Source of the DNA: Eretmocerus hayati
Taxonomy: Eukaryota > Arthropoda > Insecta > Hymenoptera > Aphelinidae
Reading direction: 5' to 3'
NCBI GenBank assembly: GCA_029851415.1
Contig: CM056742.1
Location: forward strand, 133,598,715-133,662,714
Length of the DNA: 64,000 nt
In this document: in pieces, positions 36,103-48,867 of the stretch
Layout: the number at the start of each line of letters is the position of its first letter
Numbering within the stretch: position 1 is the stretch's first letter
Notes under the pieces: model-generated
Told to the model about the DNA's origin: nothing
Database searches by the model: none
The model's input: the letters and a program-made list of their open reading frames with translations, nothing else
Program-made: the position numbers and the translations under genes

Positions 36103-38990
36103 GTTTATTTATTTATTGACAGGTGCAAGACCCGGTCTTTTCATACTTTTTTTATTTTATACTATAAAATTACAAAATTTTGCGATCGAATGAATGAATA
36201 ATAAGTAGTATCATATAATCTGTTGACATGGTCATTACCTAACGGCGATTGTTTGGAAGAATGAATACCAAGTCTCTTTAGAGATTTCTATCGCTAGAAA
36301 TTCTTCTGGGGGTATTCACGATACATCGCGTCAAGACAGTTCTAGGATGTTTTCGTATACTTGACTTCTCAATTTAGATGTGTCAAATATAAAAAAATCG
36401 AGCCATTCTCATGAATCATTCATTAGAAAGCAGCATCTGTTCAACGCAGAACGGTCATTCAATGAGCCCCTTAATTGATGGGTGTAGAAATAATTTTTGT
36501 TGTGAGACCGCAGCGATCTAAGTGGGCCATGAAAATTGGTATTGGATATAGTCAAACGGGAGAATCAATTTGACTTCGAATTAGTTTGCAAAGGAAAACG
36601 AGGCCTATTTTCGTCTTATACGAAGGAAGCGAGGATTTACCAAGTTTTGTGACAATTTCAGTGAATAGTCGTGACAATCGGACGGAATTCCAGTGCCAAA
36701 ACGATACGAGATGATTCAGAAAAATTCACGCTGCACTTTTTCTATTTTGTTAGAATCAATAATAAACAAAAGATTCCATAGATGCATAATTAGCTCGGAC
36801 CATGGTTAAGAAGAGAGTTTTTATAGTATGTGGATTTTTAGAATCAGAGGTATTTCTGGTAATAAAATTCAAAGTTCTCATAGCTCGATTTGTTATGTAA
36901 TTCACGTGTTGCTGAAGGGTGAAGTTAGAATCGAAAATAACCCATAAATCACAGTCCTGAACTGGACCAAGTGTATGGTTTCCAATTTTGGATCCGACTA
37001 AATAATATTTGAATAGTTTTGTAGAATAAAATCACGAAACTCTTTGCCAGGTTGATTTCAAATCCATTGCTCACTCAACATTTATAAACATTTTAGAAAT
37101 CCATTTGTAGATATACCCTAGTAAAAATAAGTGCCTCATGATCATATATGAACATGTTCCCGACCGGACTGTGGGCATACATGACTACCTATGACCATGA
37201 GGCCGGAGTCATAGGTCGTCATTGGTCTCCATACTTGATCTTAGGAATTCATTTTGGGAATGAAGCACTTCATTACCAACTCGAAATGTTTCTCAATCCG
37301 AAGCTTCAAAATAAGCGCGCTTGGGGCTCCAACTGCTAGGCCTCCATCCGATATTGAAAATGTCATGTACAACCTAATTGATTACAATATCCTACGGCCA
37401 TGTACGAGTTGGCTTTTTCTACCTATGACTAACCATGGAGACATAATATTTTCTGAGGTCATACATGGTCATAGATGACCACAGTTTGGCTGGGAACATG
37501 TTCATATATGATCACGAGGCACTTATTTTTACTAGGGTACATATATTGTATCCAAGGGAGTCGAAATTTTATTGCAAAGATTCAGGTCGTCGCGAAATAG
37601 TAAGATTTGGGAAAATTGAATTAGTAGTTTAATATTATTGTAAGATACATTTTAAAAAGTGTCCCGCAGTGGCAACCTTGTAGAACACTTGAAGTTGCTA
37701 TGAACTTATTTGACTGCTTATCATTGATTTTAACTTTCAGTAGTCTTTGCAGAGACAAGATTTAATCCGTGGAAGCAGATTTCCCAGTAGTTCCACATAC
37801 GTCAAGTTTCAGCAGTAAAATTTCGTGATTCACACAATCGAACGCGGATTTCAGATTACCATAGATGGAATCAGTCTGGATTTCTGAAGTGAGTGCTCTT
37901 ATAATATAATCACTTTACACTGCTATGTTACATTCTGTTGACCGTTTGAGCATAAGTCCAAATTGCCTATCAGATATGAAGCGTCTAAAAAAGCTGATGA
38001 TTCACATTTGACTAGTGCATCAAGAATTTTTGTGATAGTGCTCTCAGTTTGGCAATAGGTCGGTAGTTTCTTATACCTGAACAGTGAACGGGGTCACCTT
38101 TTTTAAATATTGGTATGATGATACTTCATTACCAAATATCGGGAAACTGGTTTATTTGGATAGAACTATTGAATAACAAGGACAGGGGCCTGTTCAAGTT
38201 TACTGTACATTTTCTCAAGAAAAAAGGAAGTATGTTGTCAGGGCCACAGTTTACAATCATCCTTTAGTGACTCGAGGTGCTCAAACATATCTGAGGGTTT
38301 GATATTCAATAGTATTTGAAAGTTGTGAGTGAAGTCCAATTATGGATTTACAATTGGAAACATTTGTACTGTACTCACTTGAGAAATGTTTGGAAAAAAG
38401 AGTTACTATTTCTAAGCTACTTGAAGCTGTATCCTTACCTAAGCTCACACAACTTGAGAAGGATTTATAATCTTTCTTCTCGTTGAAGTACTTCCAAAAA
38501 TACTGTGGACTGGTTTTTTATACTGCTGTTAGTACTCTCAATGAACTTAGAATATACTATCTTACTACGCTGTCCTTGAAAGTTTTCTACATACAGATCT
38601 TTGGATTGAGAAATTAACATTTGACTGATGTCCATTTCGGAATTTAAGAATAATATGTAGTTTTTTTTTAAATTTTAAGGCATGTACCAGAGTTGAATTG
38701 TACTAATGGGGATATGTGGAACTGAGCCTGTTTTTATCATGGACATGACAAACTATAATGTTGCTCAATATTTTATAGAATTGACTTGTAGCATCATTCA
38801 CACCAACTGACTTCTCAGATGAAAAATTCTAACTGACTCGATCCAGCTCATCATTAACGGCACGGTAGTCAGCATTCAAAAAGTCAAGAAGGATAAGATT
38901 CAGGTCAAGAGTTTGAACGTCATCAAGTCTGATGTGAAGCTCATGAGCATCATGAAATATATCTAGTGGAGCCAGACGGTCAGTGCATAT
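36103..38990 (-). mobile_element. Decayed non-LTR retrotransposon (CR1/Jockey-like)
   Basis: Reading the - strand from about 38990 down: a linker segment with PQYFWKYFNEKKDYKSF and SSSLEIVTLFSKHFSS (about 38350-38490), then reverse-transcriptase blocks IIPIFKKGDP and NYRPIA (about 38060-38120), RQFGLMLKRST, SAFDCVNHEILLLKL (about 37820-37855), a degenerate VPQGS-like block at about 37675, DDLNL (about 37585), and DLWVIFDSNFTLQQHVNYI. It ends in an (AATA)n tail at 36103-36120. Several stops and frameshifts, plus an inserted element (37116-37537), make it non-functional. The 5' part (endonuclease) is missing or unrecognisable. Confidence 0.88.
37116..37537. mobile_element. TA-flanked inverted-repeat element inside the retrotransposon
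   Basis: Ends CCCTAGTAAAAATAAGTGCC and exact reverse, flanked by TA (37114-37115, 37538-37539). Both arms then read TCRTGATCATATATGAACAT. It interrupts the reverse-transcriptase gene of the surrounding retrotransposon. Older relative at 21920-22695. Confidence 0.92.
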
Positions 38991-41052
38991 ATCTGAAATA
39001 AACAAATTTTGAACTGATGGTTTTATCTACCTATTCATCATTTTCATTCGTAATGTTGTGTTCCTAATGAAATAGTTACGAAAATTTCCAAAATTAAATC
39101 CAAACCAGAATCTCATTTTCTTCAATCATCCCAGTAAGTATCCGTGGATATCAGTCATCTCGTCTTAATTGAAAATTTTTCAGGGTCTTCACTCCAAGCT
39201 GTGTCGTCTGAAAACGCTTTGAGCGTACTTCATACTTGAGCTTTTGTTGAAATACCCCTCCGTTAGAGCTTTTGCGCTTCTGCCTCGACGCACGGAGGAG
39301 GATAAAAGTAAGGGAGATTTTTTTGAATTCACTTCCGCTTGGAATATTTCACTCGCTTTCTTAAGCGCCTCGTCTGCGGTGTGTTGTTACTGCTCTATTG
39401 CATCTTCAATTTGCTCAAGCTTTTATCTGATCTTTTCACAAGGAATACTCAAATCTCGTCAAGAATGTTGATTGGCATTTTGATTGTGATTCGCTGTCAT
39501 GACTTACGAGATTAGGACGATGGCAGTAGCAGCCCCCCCCCCATAGGCGCTCTGTTATTGCAATAATTGAGTAACTTTCAGTATATTTAATTATAATATA
39601 AGTGTACAAAGTTTTGTTTGGCATAACATGTATGGGATCAATGCAAAAAAGTCCATAAAAATTGACGCGACGAATTAATTTTGATGATCTCATTTTGAAA
39701 TCATTGTAAAAACCTGATCCACTTTGCCACATTACCCCACGCACGTCTGTGTAAAACTACCTTTCAAATGTTCGTCGTAGAAGAGATTGCAAGTATTTAT
39801 CATTGCAGAACCTTTTTCATGTGGTGGATAAATGCTTAAAGGACACCTACGAACCACAAGAATATAAAAAAAAAACACTGTAACAATACATGAATGGGTG
39901 GGTGGCTATTAGCGCTCGGGTGATGGACGACAACTCAATCGGTGCTACTAACGATTCAACGACTTTTTTTGTAATTGCCCCAAGTAATGCCATCACTTTA
40001 AATTTTTAATCATTCAAAGTGGATATTAGTTGAGTTTTCCAAGCTACAGAGTCATACCTGATATATTCGAGTAAGATTATGAATTTCAAAATTTCCACGA
40101 GCGTGCGACTTCAAAATATGTAAATTGAGTAGATGCTTTGGATACATGATAAAAAAAAATGGCATCAAGCGCATTGACAGTCTTGTAACCGTTCCAGTAA
40201 TTTGATTCGCAATTATTGTTGAATTGGCTATAGTGCATCACGCACCATTCCCTGTCACTTCTTGGTTTGAACTCAAATTCAGATAAATTTACTCCAACGG
40301 CCGAATTATAATTGGATACGCGATCATGAATTCCTGATCATCCACACTTCCTGTCAAATATTCGTATGTTCCCAAGCATATCACGCAGAAACGACTTGAT
40401 TAATCATTTTTGGGTTATCGAATGGATCACTTTAACAGCGGTGATAAGTTTTTTATTCGAATGTCGAAAAATGTAATTAGTAAACTTGCATCGAGGAGTG
40501 AAGAGATTGGGGAATTTTGAAGCCTTTTATGAATAAACTCGATTGGAAATCAATTTTCAAGCAATACTGAAGGCAACACCGTCAAAATAGTATGTCAAAT
40601 ATAACAACAATTCGTCAGGTTGAAGAAAAGTTTATCTGAAGTTATTTCTACACGTAATTTCATTTGAGAAGTGAACATATTTTGTCTTGATAGCCTTTGT
40701 TTTGAAATTTTGAAGGAATGATTCTTGGGTTTAAGAGGGACAACAATTTTCCATCAATTATCTCGCTCGACAAAAAAATGATTAATCGAAATAAATTGAT
40801 AAATCTTTCAAATCTTGGTTATTTCTACTTCAAAGATTTTATTTCCTGTTTAGTTATACTCTGAGAGTTCAATGAAATTTCTATTTCACACGATAAGATA
40901 TATTTGGCCGTGAGAGCAAACTGGATCTCTCTATCGATTGAGCGATTCTAAAAGATGTATTCGAAAATTGATACATATATTCAGATTAGAGGATGGCATG
41001 CGTGAATTCCAGGATCCAAATTTGATTGAGAATCAATGAAAAAGACAAGCTG
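38991..41052. other. Gene-free stretch
   Basis: No recognisable gene; a C10 run lies at about 39532-39541 and several short homopolymers follow. The longest frame (102 codons, - strand, 39436-39744) has no recognised domain. Confidence 0.45.
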
Positions 41053-41186
41053 CTCTCTCAACATGAATCAGCTAACACAAACGGATTTTGACATAGCTGA
41101 TTTTCAGCTATTGTAGCTGATTTTCAGCGAAAATCCGTTCACGTTAGTTGCAAATCAGCTAAAATAGCTGATTCGTGTTGAGAGAG
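41053..41186. mobile_element. 134-bp palindromic element
   Basis: Arms CTCTCTCAACATGAATCAGC and GCTGATTCGTGTTGAGAGAG, with inner AAATCCGTT/AACGGATTT and several copies of TAGCTGATTTTCAGC. It is a small hairpin-forming MITE with no flanking duplication that I can define. Confidence 0.8.
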
Positions 41187-42734
41187 TGTAGAGGCGTATT
41201 TCTTATCAACCAATAAACTGCACACTATTCGATAGTGGAAATAAAAGAAAATCTGTTACCTTCAGAGCTGTTTTCAATGGATGCGTCTGTATTATTACAT
41301 TCACTCTACATGTTACTGACCACCGTAAATTTTCTATTCAAGGTGAAAAATTTGACTTTTAAATGTTAAGGCTACGAAAAAAAATCCGTGCTGTAGCTCA
41401 GGAGGATTTCCACTGGGATTATCGAGAGGAATTTTACGGAATTCTGAGGAAGCGCACATTAATCGTCAGCGTTTTCAAATGCTACCGCAGCCTTTCCTTT
41501 TGTTGGCTATTGATTCTCTTTTCACTTTACTCCCGAGGTTCGTCGTTTCATGAAAGGTAGCTATTTTACCAGGGATATTTTGGGCAAGCTCCCATTGACT
41601 GAGTAATTTTTTTTTTGCCTTTCGGAGCAGGCAAAAAGCTTTTAGCTCGTGCGCATCGTGTACGCGCGAAAAATTCTCTTTGAACCGCTAGAGAGTGATT
41701 TATATTCTCGAGGCTGTTATCCGTGTAGGATTTTTTCTGATTTTCTTCTTTCACACAATAATGGTGAATTGGCTTTGTTGCATTAACTTCCCGTCATAGT
41801 TAATCAATTTGATTTTTCTACCAAAAAAGTCATTCAATCAATCAATCGATATACATTGAAGCAAAATGATCTGGAAGTTTTTAGAATATCTATACTCAAG
41901 TGCGATAAATTATGCAAAGAAAAAATTTAAAAAGAATCAAGACTTAAGCAACAACATTTGTTCGCGCTAGTAAAAAACGCTGTCGAACCCTGCTCAGCCA
42001 CCGGACTCTATCCACCATACTCTACAAGTCGATTCGAGTAAAATTCTATCATCTCGTTGACAATTTCATTCATAGTATTTTTTGTACTTTCCGATGCATT
42101 CTGGGAATGAAATTGTATGAAAATGAGCAAATCGATTCGTCCAGCAATTTGCGCTCAATCCTGTTGAAAATTCCTGTCGTCGAGTATTGGATCGTGCACT
42201 CAAGTCGATGAGTTCTGGGGCTATTGAGACTTGTAGAAATTGTCGGTTCTATATACTCGTGGCGACTCCCACGAGGATAAATCGACTCCCAAAGACGTTA
42301 GATACAAGCGTACGCACTCTCGAGGCCCGAATCGTTTGAATCAATTATTGACGATTGCTCTGGGAAATTGAAATTCTTTCGATCGAAGCTGCGCAGCTCT
42401 GCATCTCTTGAAAAGCCGACGAGCTTCGAAGGTTCGAAGGTAGTATGATGATATATATAGCGTAAGCTGCTTTGTCTCGCATTATTTTTTTATAGGCTTA
42501 CTCGAGAGGCTGCCTGTGCCTCATATCGAACGTACTCGATTATTCATTTAACACTATACGGTGATTGTATATAATAGTTTGTACGGGCGAGTGAAGAAGA
42601 GTCACTATCATTTAGTAAGGGATATTGATGATCCGCGGCGATTAATTTATCATAAAGTGAATATTTTCCAGTTCTGAGATGCATTGAAGGGAATACAAGA
42701 TATTAAAGAGCTGATTCAGTCATAGTTTTGTGTA
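41187..42734. other. Gene-free stretch
   Basis: Only short frames without recognised domains. A short hairpin (TTTTTTTGCC…GGCAAAAAG) lies near 41610-41640. Confidence 0.45.
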
Positions 42735-43648
42735 CCGTCAACTGGGGTAACTTTGAAACACTCGAGTAAAACTTCGTATATCTCCGCTACCTGAAAAACA
42801 GGTTCCTCTCCGGGTCTACTACTACTTTTGCTCTTTGGTGGCATGCATAAACAATGTTTTGTACCGGTGTGGAAGGCCCCATTAGCTGTGTATTCATTTA
42901 TCACGAACTTTTTCGAAAATATCATTTTGAAGCGACAAAAAATTGCTCAAAATAATCAGTATTATCCCAGCTGTTTCAGGCCAAATCCAGGGTCGAGGCT
43001 CTTATATTTCACCAAACCACACCAATACCTTGACGATTTTATCGTTACATTGGTGTTCTTTCACCCTGGTTCAATTTTCTAGTCTGAAAAGTGGAAAGTT
43101 CGTGTTTTTTTGCAAACCGGGGTAACTTTTGAACACTTTAATGAGAAAATACACGCTTTTCCGAGGCATGGGGTAACTTTGGAACACCACAGAAAACCGA
43201 AGAGAATCAGGCCTTTTCGGATATCAAGCGCGGGTGTAACTTTGGAACACTTGACTATCGACCATAATGACATTCAAAATTCTTTTGCACCAGATCCACC
43301 ACATATAAAATAGGATACTCAATGACACTATAAGGCATATTAAATCGGATTTTTGATGTTTGTAAACGAATATAGAGCCGTATAGCAAAACAATGTCGAG
43401 AGCTCTCATGTTTCAATTCTACTGTTCCAAAGGAAGCCAAGTAGGGGTCTAACTTTGGAACACTACTTTGGAGACCCATAGCTACGCCCATGCACGTCCA
43501 AATAGACTACACCCATCGATCGAAAGCTGGAACTGTAATCTCTCGATTGACCACAGATACTCTGCACTTTTGCTGTAACATTTAAGAGTTACGGAGGAAT
43601 TTCAATCAGAAATGATCAAAAGTGTTCCAAAGTTACCCCGCCTGACGG
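42735..43648. mobile_element. Phrase-repeat inverted-repeat element B
   Basis: Ends CCGTCAACTGGGGTAACTTT and, reversed, CCGTCAGGCGGGGTAACTTT. The phrase GGGGTAACTTTGGAACAC occurs about six times (42747, 43119, 43170, 43232, 43446 and reversed at 43622). The same phrase in element A has T where this one has A (GGTACA versus GGAACA). Short ORFs in it simply translate the phrase (…KVTPA…). Confidence 0.82.
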
Positions 43649-43663
43649 CACGTGAATTGATTG

Positions 43664-44323
43664 CGCACGCTAAAAAGAGATCGAGCTACAACAGCAAAAC
43701 AGAATTTGCTGTAAGGATCCTCGCTTATCCAGCAATTTTTTTATCTGTTGTTACTGTTTCTGCTGCCAAATTAGCCAGAGTTTGCCTCGATAAATCAGCA
43801 AACAGATTTTGCTAGAAGACGTTCTGCAAATCTAGAAACATTTTTGAGTTCAGCTAGCAAATAATTTTGCAAAAACAGCTATGCGATCTGCGCTGCAAAG
43901 AATTTTGGTATCGCAGCGGCTTGAAATGGGTGAAACGATACCAAACTGCGTGCTGAGCGAGCTTCATGTTTAGTTGATGCGGCTAATTTGCAACCAAAAT
44001 AAGTATAACCTCTTATCAATGTTTACACCCACATCACCCACTCTCCACAATTAATTGGGAATTTAGAAGGTGAGTTTACTCATTTTTTTCCAACGGAGGT
44101 ATGTTCCCGTTGAAGTACAATGACATGTGGCCATCCATAAGCGATCCTTCGCCTCATAATCTTCGAAGCAAATTCAATAACAATGACATGATTTGCGCTG
44201 GGTCTTAGTAGATTGAGATCTAGTTACGACAGCAAATTATTTTTGCTGTCCGGAAACAGCAGCAGAAAATCGCTAGTCGAGCAGAAAAATTTGCTAGTTT
44301 AACCAAACTGTTTTTAGCGTGCG
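43664..44323. mobile_element. Inverted-repeat element with CGCACGCTAAAAA ends
   Basis: CGCACGCTAAAAA at the left and its exact reverse at the right; arms contain scattered AACAGCAAA…TTTGCTG phrases in both orientations (43690, 43795, 44230, 44265). It begins 15 bp after element B ends. No coding capacity. Confidence 0.65.
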
Positions 44324-44926
44324 GAGGTGTTGGATTAGTAGCACCCATCCTAATACAATAATTTGAGTTTTTGGAATTTTGACTCCCGCTGAAAGCGATC
44401 CAGATTCCAAATAATTAGAACGTCTTTCAGGATCTCGAGGTATCTATGTATGTCCTCTCATATTTGACCCTTCCTTGTTTGAGGTATTTATTTGAAAATT
44501 TTTCGAAATTGTTTTTGAAAGTATCGTTTTATACGATAACCAGAATCAGATTTGGAATAATTTTCAATTTTTTGACATAACCCGTATGAGGAACTTTGTG
44601 ATTTTTTTTCTCACAGTGACTCGCTCGGTGACTCATAAGTATCTGAAGTAAACAATGTTGATTATTCCGAACCATTTTCATTTATGATGAAAATTTTTGA
44701 TTCCACCTCGAGTGAGATTATGAAATCCGCACCACTTTTGCTGCAAATTTCTGAAAATAGAACTATTTCGGTGGAATGTGCCAGGGTTAGATGTTGATTC
44801 AAAATCATCGATTCATTTTAGATCGTATCTAAGGAATATTAGGAAGACAGAAATTTGATTATACCTTAGAATCCAATTTTTATCGGTAAGATATTGTTTA
44901 GCTAGCTCGCTATCACCACTGCACTA

Positions 44927-45054
44927 CCCTGGTAGAAATTCATCCTAATGTAACACAATGTTAGGTATAAAATGGCCATTTTCAGCCAAAATTGGCCAAA
45001 AATAGCCATTTTATGTCTATTAATGTGCTACATCGAAGTAAATTTCTACCAGGG
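44927..45054. mobile_element. 128-bp TA-flanked MITE
   Basis: Ends CCCTGGTAGAAATT and exact reverse, TA on both sides (44925-44926, 45055-45056); inner AAAATGGC / GCCATTTT palindrome. Similar ends occur at 61294-61426, and more distantly at 37116-37537. Confidence 0.88.
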
Positions 45055-45263
45055 TATTTGCAGGGGCAATTCACAAGTGCCTTCATAATAGATCAATACT
45101 ACTCCTCTATTTTTATCGGTATTCAACCAAATACCATCGGAGCAGCTGGTGTACGCAGGAAGATACCCAAAAACTCTAGAGAATAGCACCGGAGAAAGGT
45201 AAGCAGGTACGGGCAGAGACGAAGTATCGTCGATTTCTCTCTCGCGAGGGCCATACTTCACCC

Positions 45264-45944
45264 TCAACAGACAGAGAGATCGAGAGCTTGCACGAGGCTT
45301 GAGCTTTTTCGCAACGCTATTTTGTGGTGGATTCGCCCAGCATTCGAATCGAAATGTCGAATAAACGCACCGATATCTTCCTGAAAGAGCCCTTGGTATA
45401 TACGAAAAGATACAATAAACCTATACAAGAAAATCGAGAGAATTCCTTCTTCAGATTGTCCTGCCATGCAGTGTATACCGCATTGTATCGGGTACCCGCT
45501 TACCCTGAGTTTAAAAGCTTTAGATGTACATACATGTCGAGTCGTAGAAAAAATCAAACTAAATGCCCGCCTCGCGAGCGAATTCTGCAGGTTCCGGTTA
45601 CCCCTGTGTACTGTTTCTAGTCTTGGCGCTAAAATAGCGACCATGAAAAAAATAGAGAAAAATGGGAGCGAAATCGATTTATTTGTCGGGTTTGACATGA
45701 TGTGGGTAGCCGGATGAAAATCGAGAGGGCATAGGCATATCGACAATGCGTCGGGGCTTCCTTTTCTGCTAGGGGCTCTTTTGCCTGGTGAATGGATTTT
45801 GACACGCGCTGGGATAGACTTCGAAACCTTACTTTTTGTCCATTCCTCGTTCATTTTTCTGCATGGATGAAAATTCATATAGCAAATATTTCCAATATTC
45901 GATTTTTTGCCACATCCAACGAGGAGCTCGACGAGAAAACTCAA
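45264..45944 (-). other. 226-codon open frame, unassigned
   Basis: The longest open frame in the window outside the recognised genes. It has a plausible hydrophobic segment (SLPFFSIFFMVAILA) in the middle but no domain I recognise and no obvious splice context. Frames on the opposite strand are also open, so low stop density is an alternative explanation. No similarity to the repeats listed here. Confidence 0.25.
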
Positions 45945-47940
45945 GTCAGGTTTTTTTTGGACTCAGTTTTTGGACAGTTGGGCAACAACTAAAATTTAGC
46001 AATCCTATCTTTTCAATTCCTTGGACATCGGGAAATTCAATAAAATTTGATCAGGTTTCAGTTGAAATTGAGGGCCTACGATGATGAAAATCACTCAAAC
46101 AAAATTTTCCTGGTGAAAAACTACAGCGTGTGCAAAACGATTCAAAATAAGCAGGTGAATTCTCAGAAGAGAGAAAAGAAATTCACCTCTTGACTTGTGC
46201 CACAGTTTAGAAAAAATTTGGGTTACTAAAATCTTACTGAAAAATTCCAGTTTCAAGGGTTTCAAGGTGACAGATTCACTCGAAAAAGTTGCTAGTCCAT
46301 TTTGACTCAAAATTGAAAAACGTATTTCGACCCTCAAGCGGGAAGTCTTTTATTTTACTTGACATAACCTCAACCTTCGCTTCAGGGCTTGAATCGAAAC
46401 CAACTTTCCGAACAGAAAAACCAACCGTCTCACCTTCAAATCGAAAAGTACTGTTTTGATCGACTGGGTAGAAAAAAAAACCAAAATTGTCGGGTGTAGC
46501 GCTGCTTCATATCCTGCAGTCGATTGAAACTCGTCGTTAGAGTTTGATTCTGGATTATGGGTTATGGGTTACTGATTCATTATAAAATCACCTCTGTACA
46601 TCACAATCTACTTTCAACCACGTATCTCGCGATTTTAAAATATTCAGAAGTCGGGTGTTTAGAAATCAGTAAGAACTTAAAAAAGAGGAGGTTCGCTTAT
46701 TTGTGAGTGACCAATCAAGTCGACACAAAAATCCGATTGATTCAAAACTTTTACGGCAATCAATTTTTTACATCAGATCTACTATACCTCTGTCGCTGAA
46801 TTGTCTCTAAATAGACTCCAAGATAAGCCAGTCGCATGTAAGTTTCGGCAAATCATTGTCCGCTCATCTACAGAAAGCAAAGCCACCTTGACAACGCCTT
46901 AGGATTATCTCATCACAAGCAGCTCCCACGTCTGCAACTCCAATTAGTCGGACGCGATGTACCTACCTATATTCGTGATGGTAGCTCTCTATCTCTATCT
47001 TCGAACATTTGCATGCGGCTATCTTATCAAAGCGATCGCACCCCCAAAGCACTTTCGCCACCCCAGGCTATATATAGCAGCGAAAGCGTCTAGTTTAACA
47101 ACTTGGCCCGCGCTTCCACGTTCGAGTAACTCGTTAATCTTAATTAGTTGCCAAATATTGAGCTCGCAACTTGGGCCTCTGACAAGGGTGGATTCGATCC
47201 CTTATCCAATGTCTCCTTTTCACCAATACGTGCGTAACATTGGAGTTACTTGTGAGGGACATGGTTAGGGATTTGGAGTAGGGTAAATACATAGCCCCCA
47301 AGCAAAGGCTGAGATCTTGGCGTTTTCGGGTTACAAACTGCACTTCGTCTACGTCACTAGACAAGAGAATTCCTGCTTGTTCAAATCCCTCACTCGGTCG
47401 GCAGCTGTAAACGATGGAGAGTAATGTCCAACCACCTGATGCTGAATTGCGGGATTCGGTGTGTTACAGTTTGCGTTGACGGATGGGAATGAATTTTTCT
47501 GACATGAAAAAATTGATCTGGGTGGAAAGATAGTTAGAATGTCACTTAATTCCCCTGCATTGTATTCTGTTTCATTTTTTCATATTTTATTTCGTTTTAT
47601 TTAATTCTATCTCTTTTTCTTTTAAAGTGGATGTATCCAAGATGCCCCTACATGCCGATCTCAGCATAACGCAATCGTTGACCTTCGCGCAATTTTTTTT
47701 TACATTTGCCATGTAGAAATATGGGGAAATCAATGATTTGGACCGACCCCGGATGGTTTCTGCATCTCCCAGAAAATATAAAGTGACTTTTTGCATTTTT
47801 AGTGAAATCGCCTTCACTCAAACCACTGTCAAATTTTTTCAACTTGACCAATCTTAACGTACTTTGAAGCATTTGATTACTTGTTAAAGGTAAAAGACAG
47901 ATCTGGAGCGATTTCATGAGCAAAATACGGCATGGGTCTC
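45945..47940. other. Gene-free stretch
   Basis: No recognised gene. Short frames on both strands, several of them overlapping. Confidence 0.45.
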
Positions 47941-48867
47941 TAGAAGTAAGTCTAAGTTCGTGATGCAGACCGCCCACGGGATTAGGTATGTTTTGGGGGC
48001 TCCTGGGATCTCACCTGGGATCATATTCCAGCCAAGATCGAAATCGTCATTTCACCCGTTTTTGAAAAAAAACCGGAGATAGGTGTTTTTCTGACAGTTT
48101 TCACTCTTCTATTCTCGATAACTTGACGGGAGCGCATTTTATTGAGAAAAATGTGGAGCATTTTTTGTAGATCTTGGGGGAAGATGATCAAATAAGTTTT
48201 TCACACATTTTCTCGGCAAAAGGCCTCCAATTTCCGTAGTAAACATATTTCCATCCAAGATCCATATTTTCACGGTCTCAACCCCATAAATTCAAAGGAG
48301 TACATTGGACCGAAAAATGTGTGAAGTAACTTTCTGTAGATAATGAACAAAAAAGGGACGTATTTTCGTCCAAGAAATATTAAGATGGGTCTTGGACAAG
48401 AATACGTTAATTATGGGAACAGGAGGCCTTGATTGGAAAAATGTATTGAAATCTTTTTTGTTCATTCTTTGAAGATCTACAGAAAGTTACTCCACATATT
48501 CTTCGATTAAATGTATTTCTTAGGATTTATGGGGTCGAGACCGTGAAAAATATGGATCTTGGATGGAAATACGTTCACTACGGAAATTGGAGGCCTCATG
48601 CGAAAAAACATGTGAAGACTTTTTTTGTCTGTTTTCCCAAGATCTACATAAGGATGCTCCATACATTTTCAATAAAATGCGCTCCCGTCGAGTTGTCGAG
48701 GATAGAAAAGTGAAAACTGTCAGAAAATCACCTATTTACGACTTTTTTCAAAAATGGACCTAGTGACAATTTCCATTCTAACTGGAGTGTGATCCCAGGA
48801 GTCCCCAAGAACATATCCCACAATAATCTCGTGGGTGGTCCGCATCACGAATTCAGACTCGCTTCTA
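47941..48867. mobile_element. 927-bp foldback element
   Basis: Arms of about 430 bp. Outer left TAGAAGTAAGTCTAAGTTCG pairs with outer right CGAATTCAGACTCGCTTCTA; then GGGGCTCCTGGGATC / GATCCCAGGAGTCCCC, CGGGAGCGCATTTTATTGA / TCAATAAAATGCGCTCCCG, CTTTCTGTAGAT… / ATCTACAGAAAG in the centre. It has no coding capacity of its own; ORFs inside are by-products of the arms. Confidence 0.9.

Noticed and set aside
37148..37478. Overlapping 63- and 74-codon ORFs
   Set aside because: They lie entirely inside the TA-flanked inverted-repeat element and reflect its arms.
43079..43313. ORFs with repeated KVTPA / GVTLEH peptides
   Set aside because: They translate the repeated phrase of element B on both strands and are not a gene.
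48563..48763. 66-codon plus-strand ORF
   Set aside because: Part of one arm of the 47941-48867 foldback, with no coding features.
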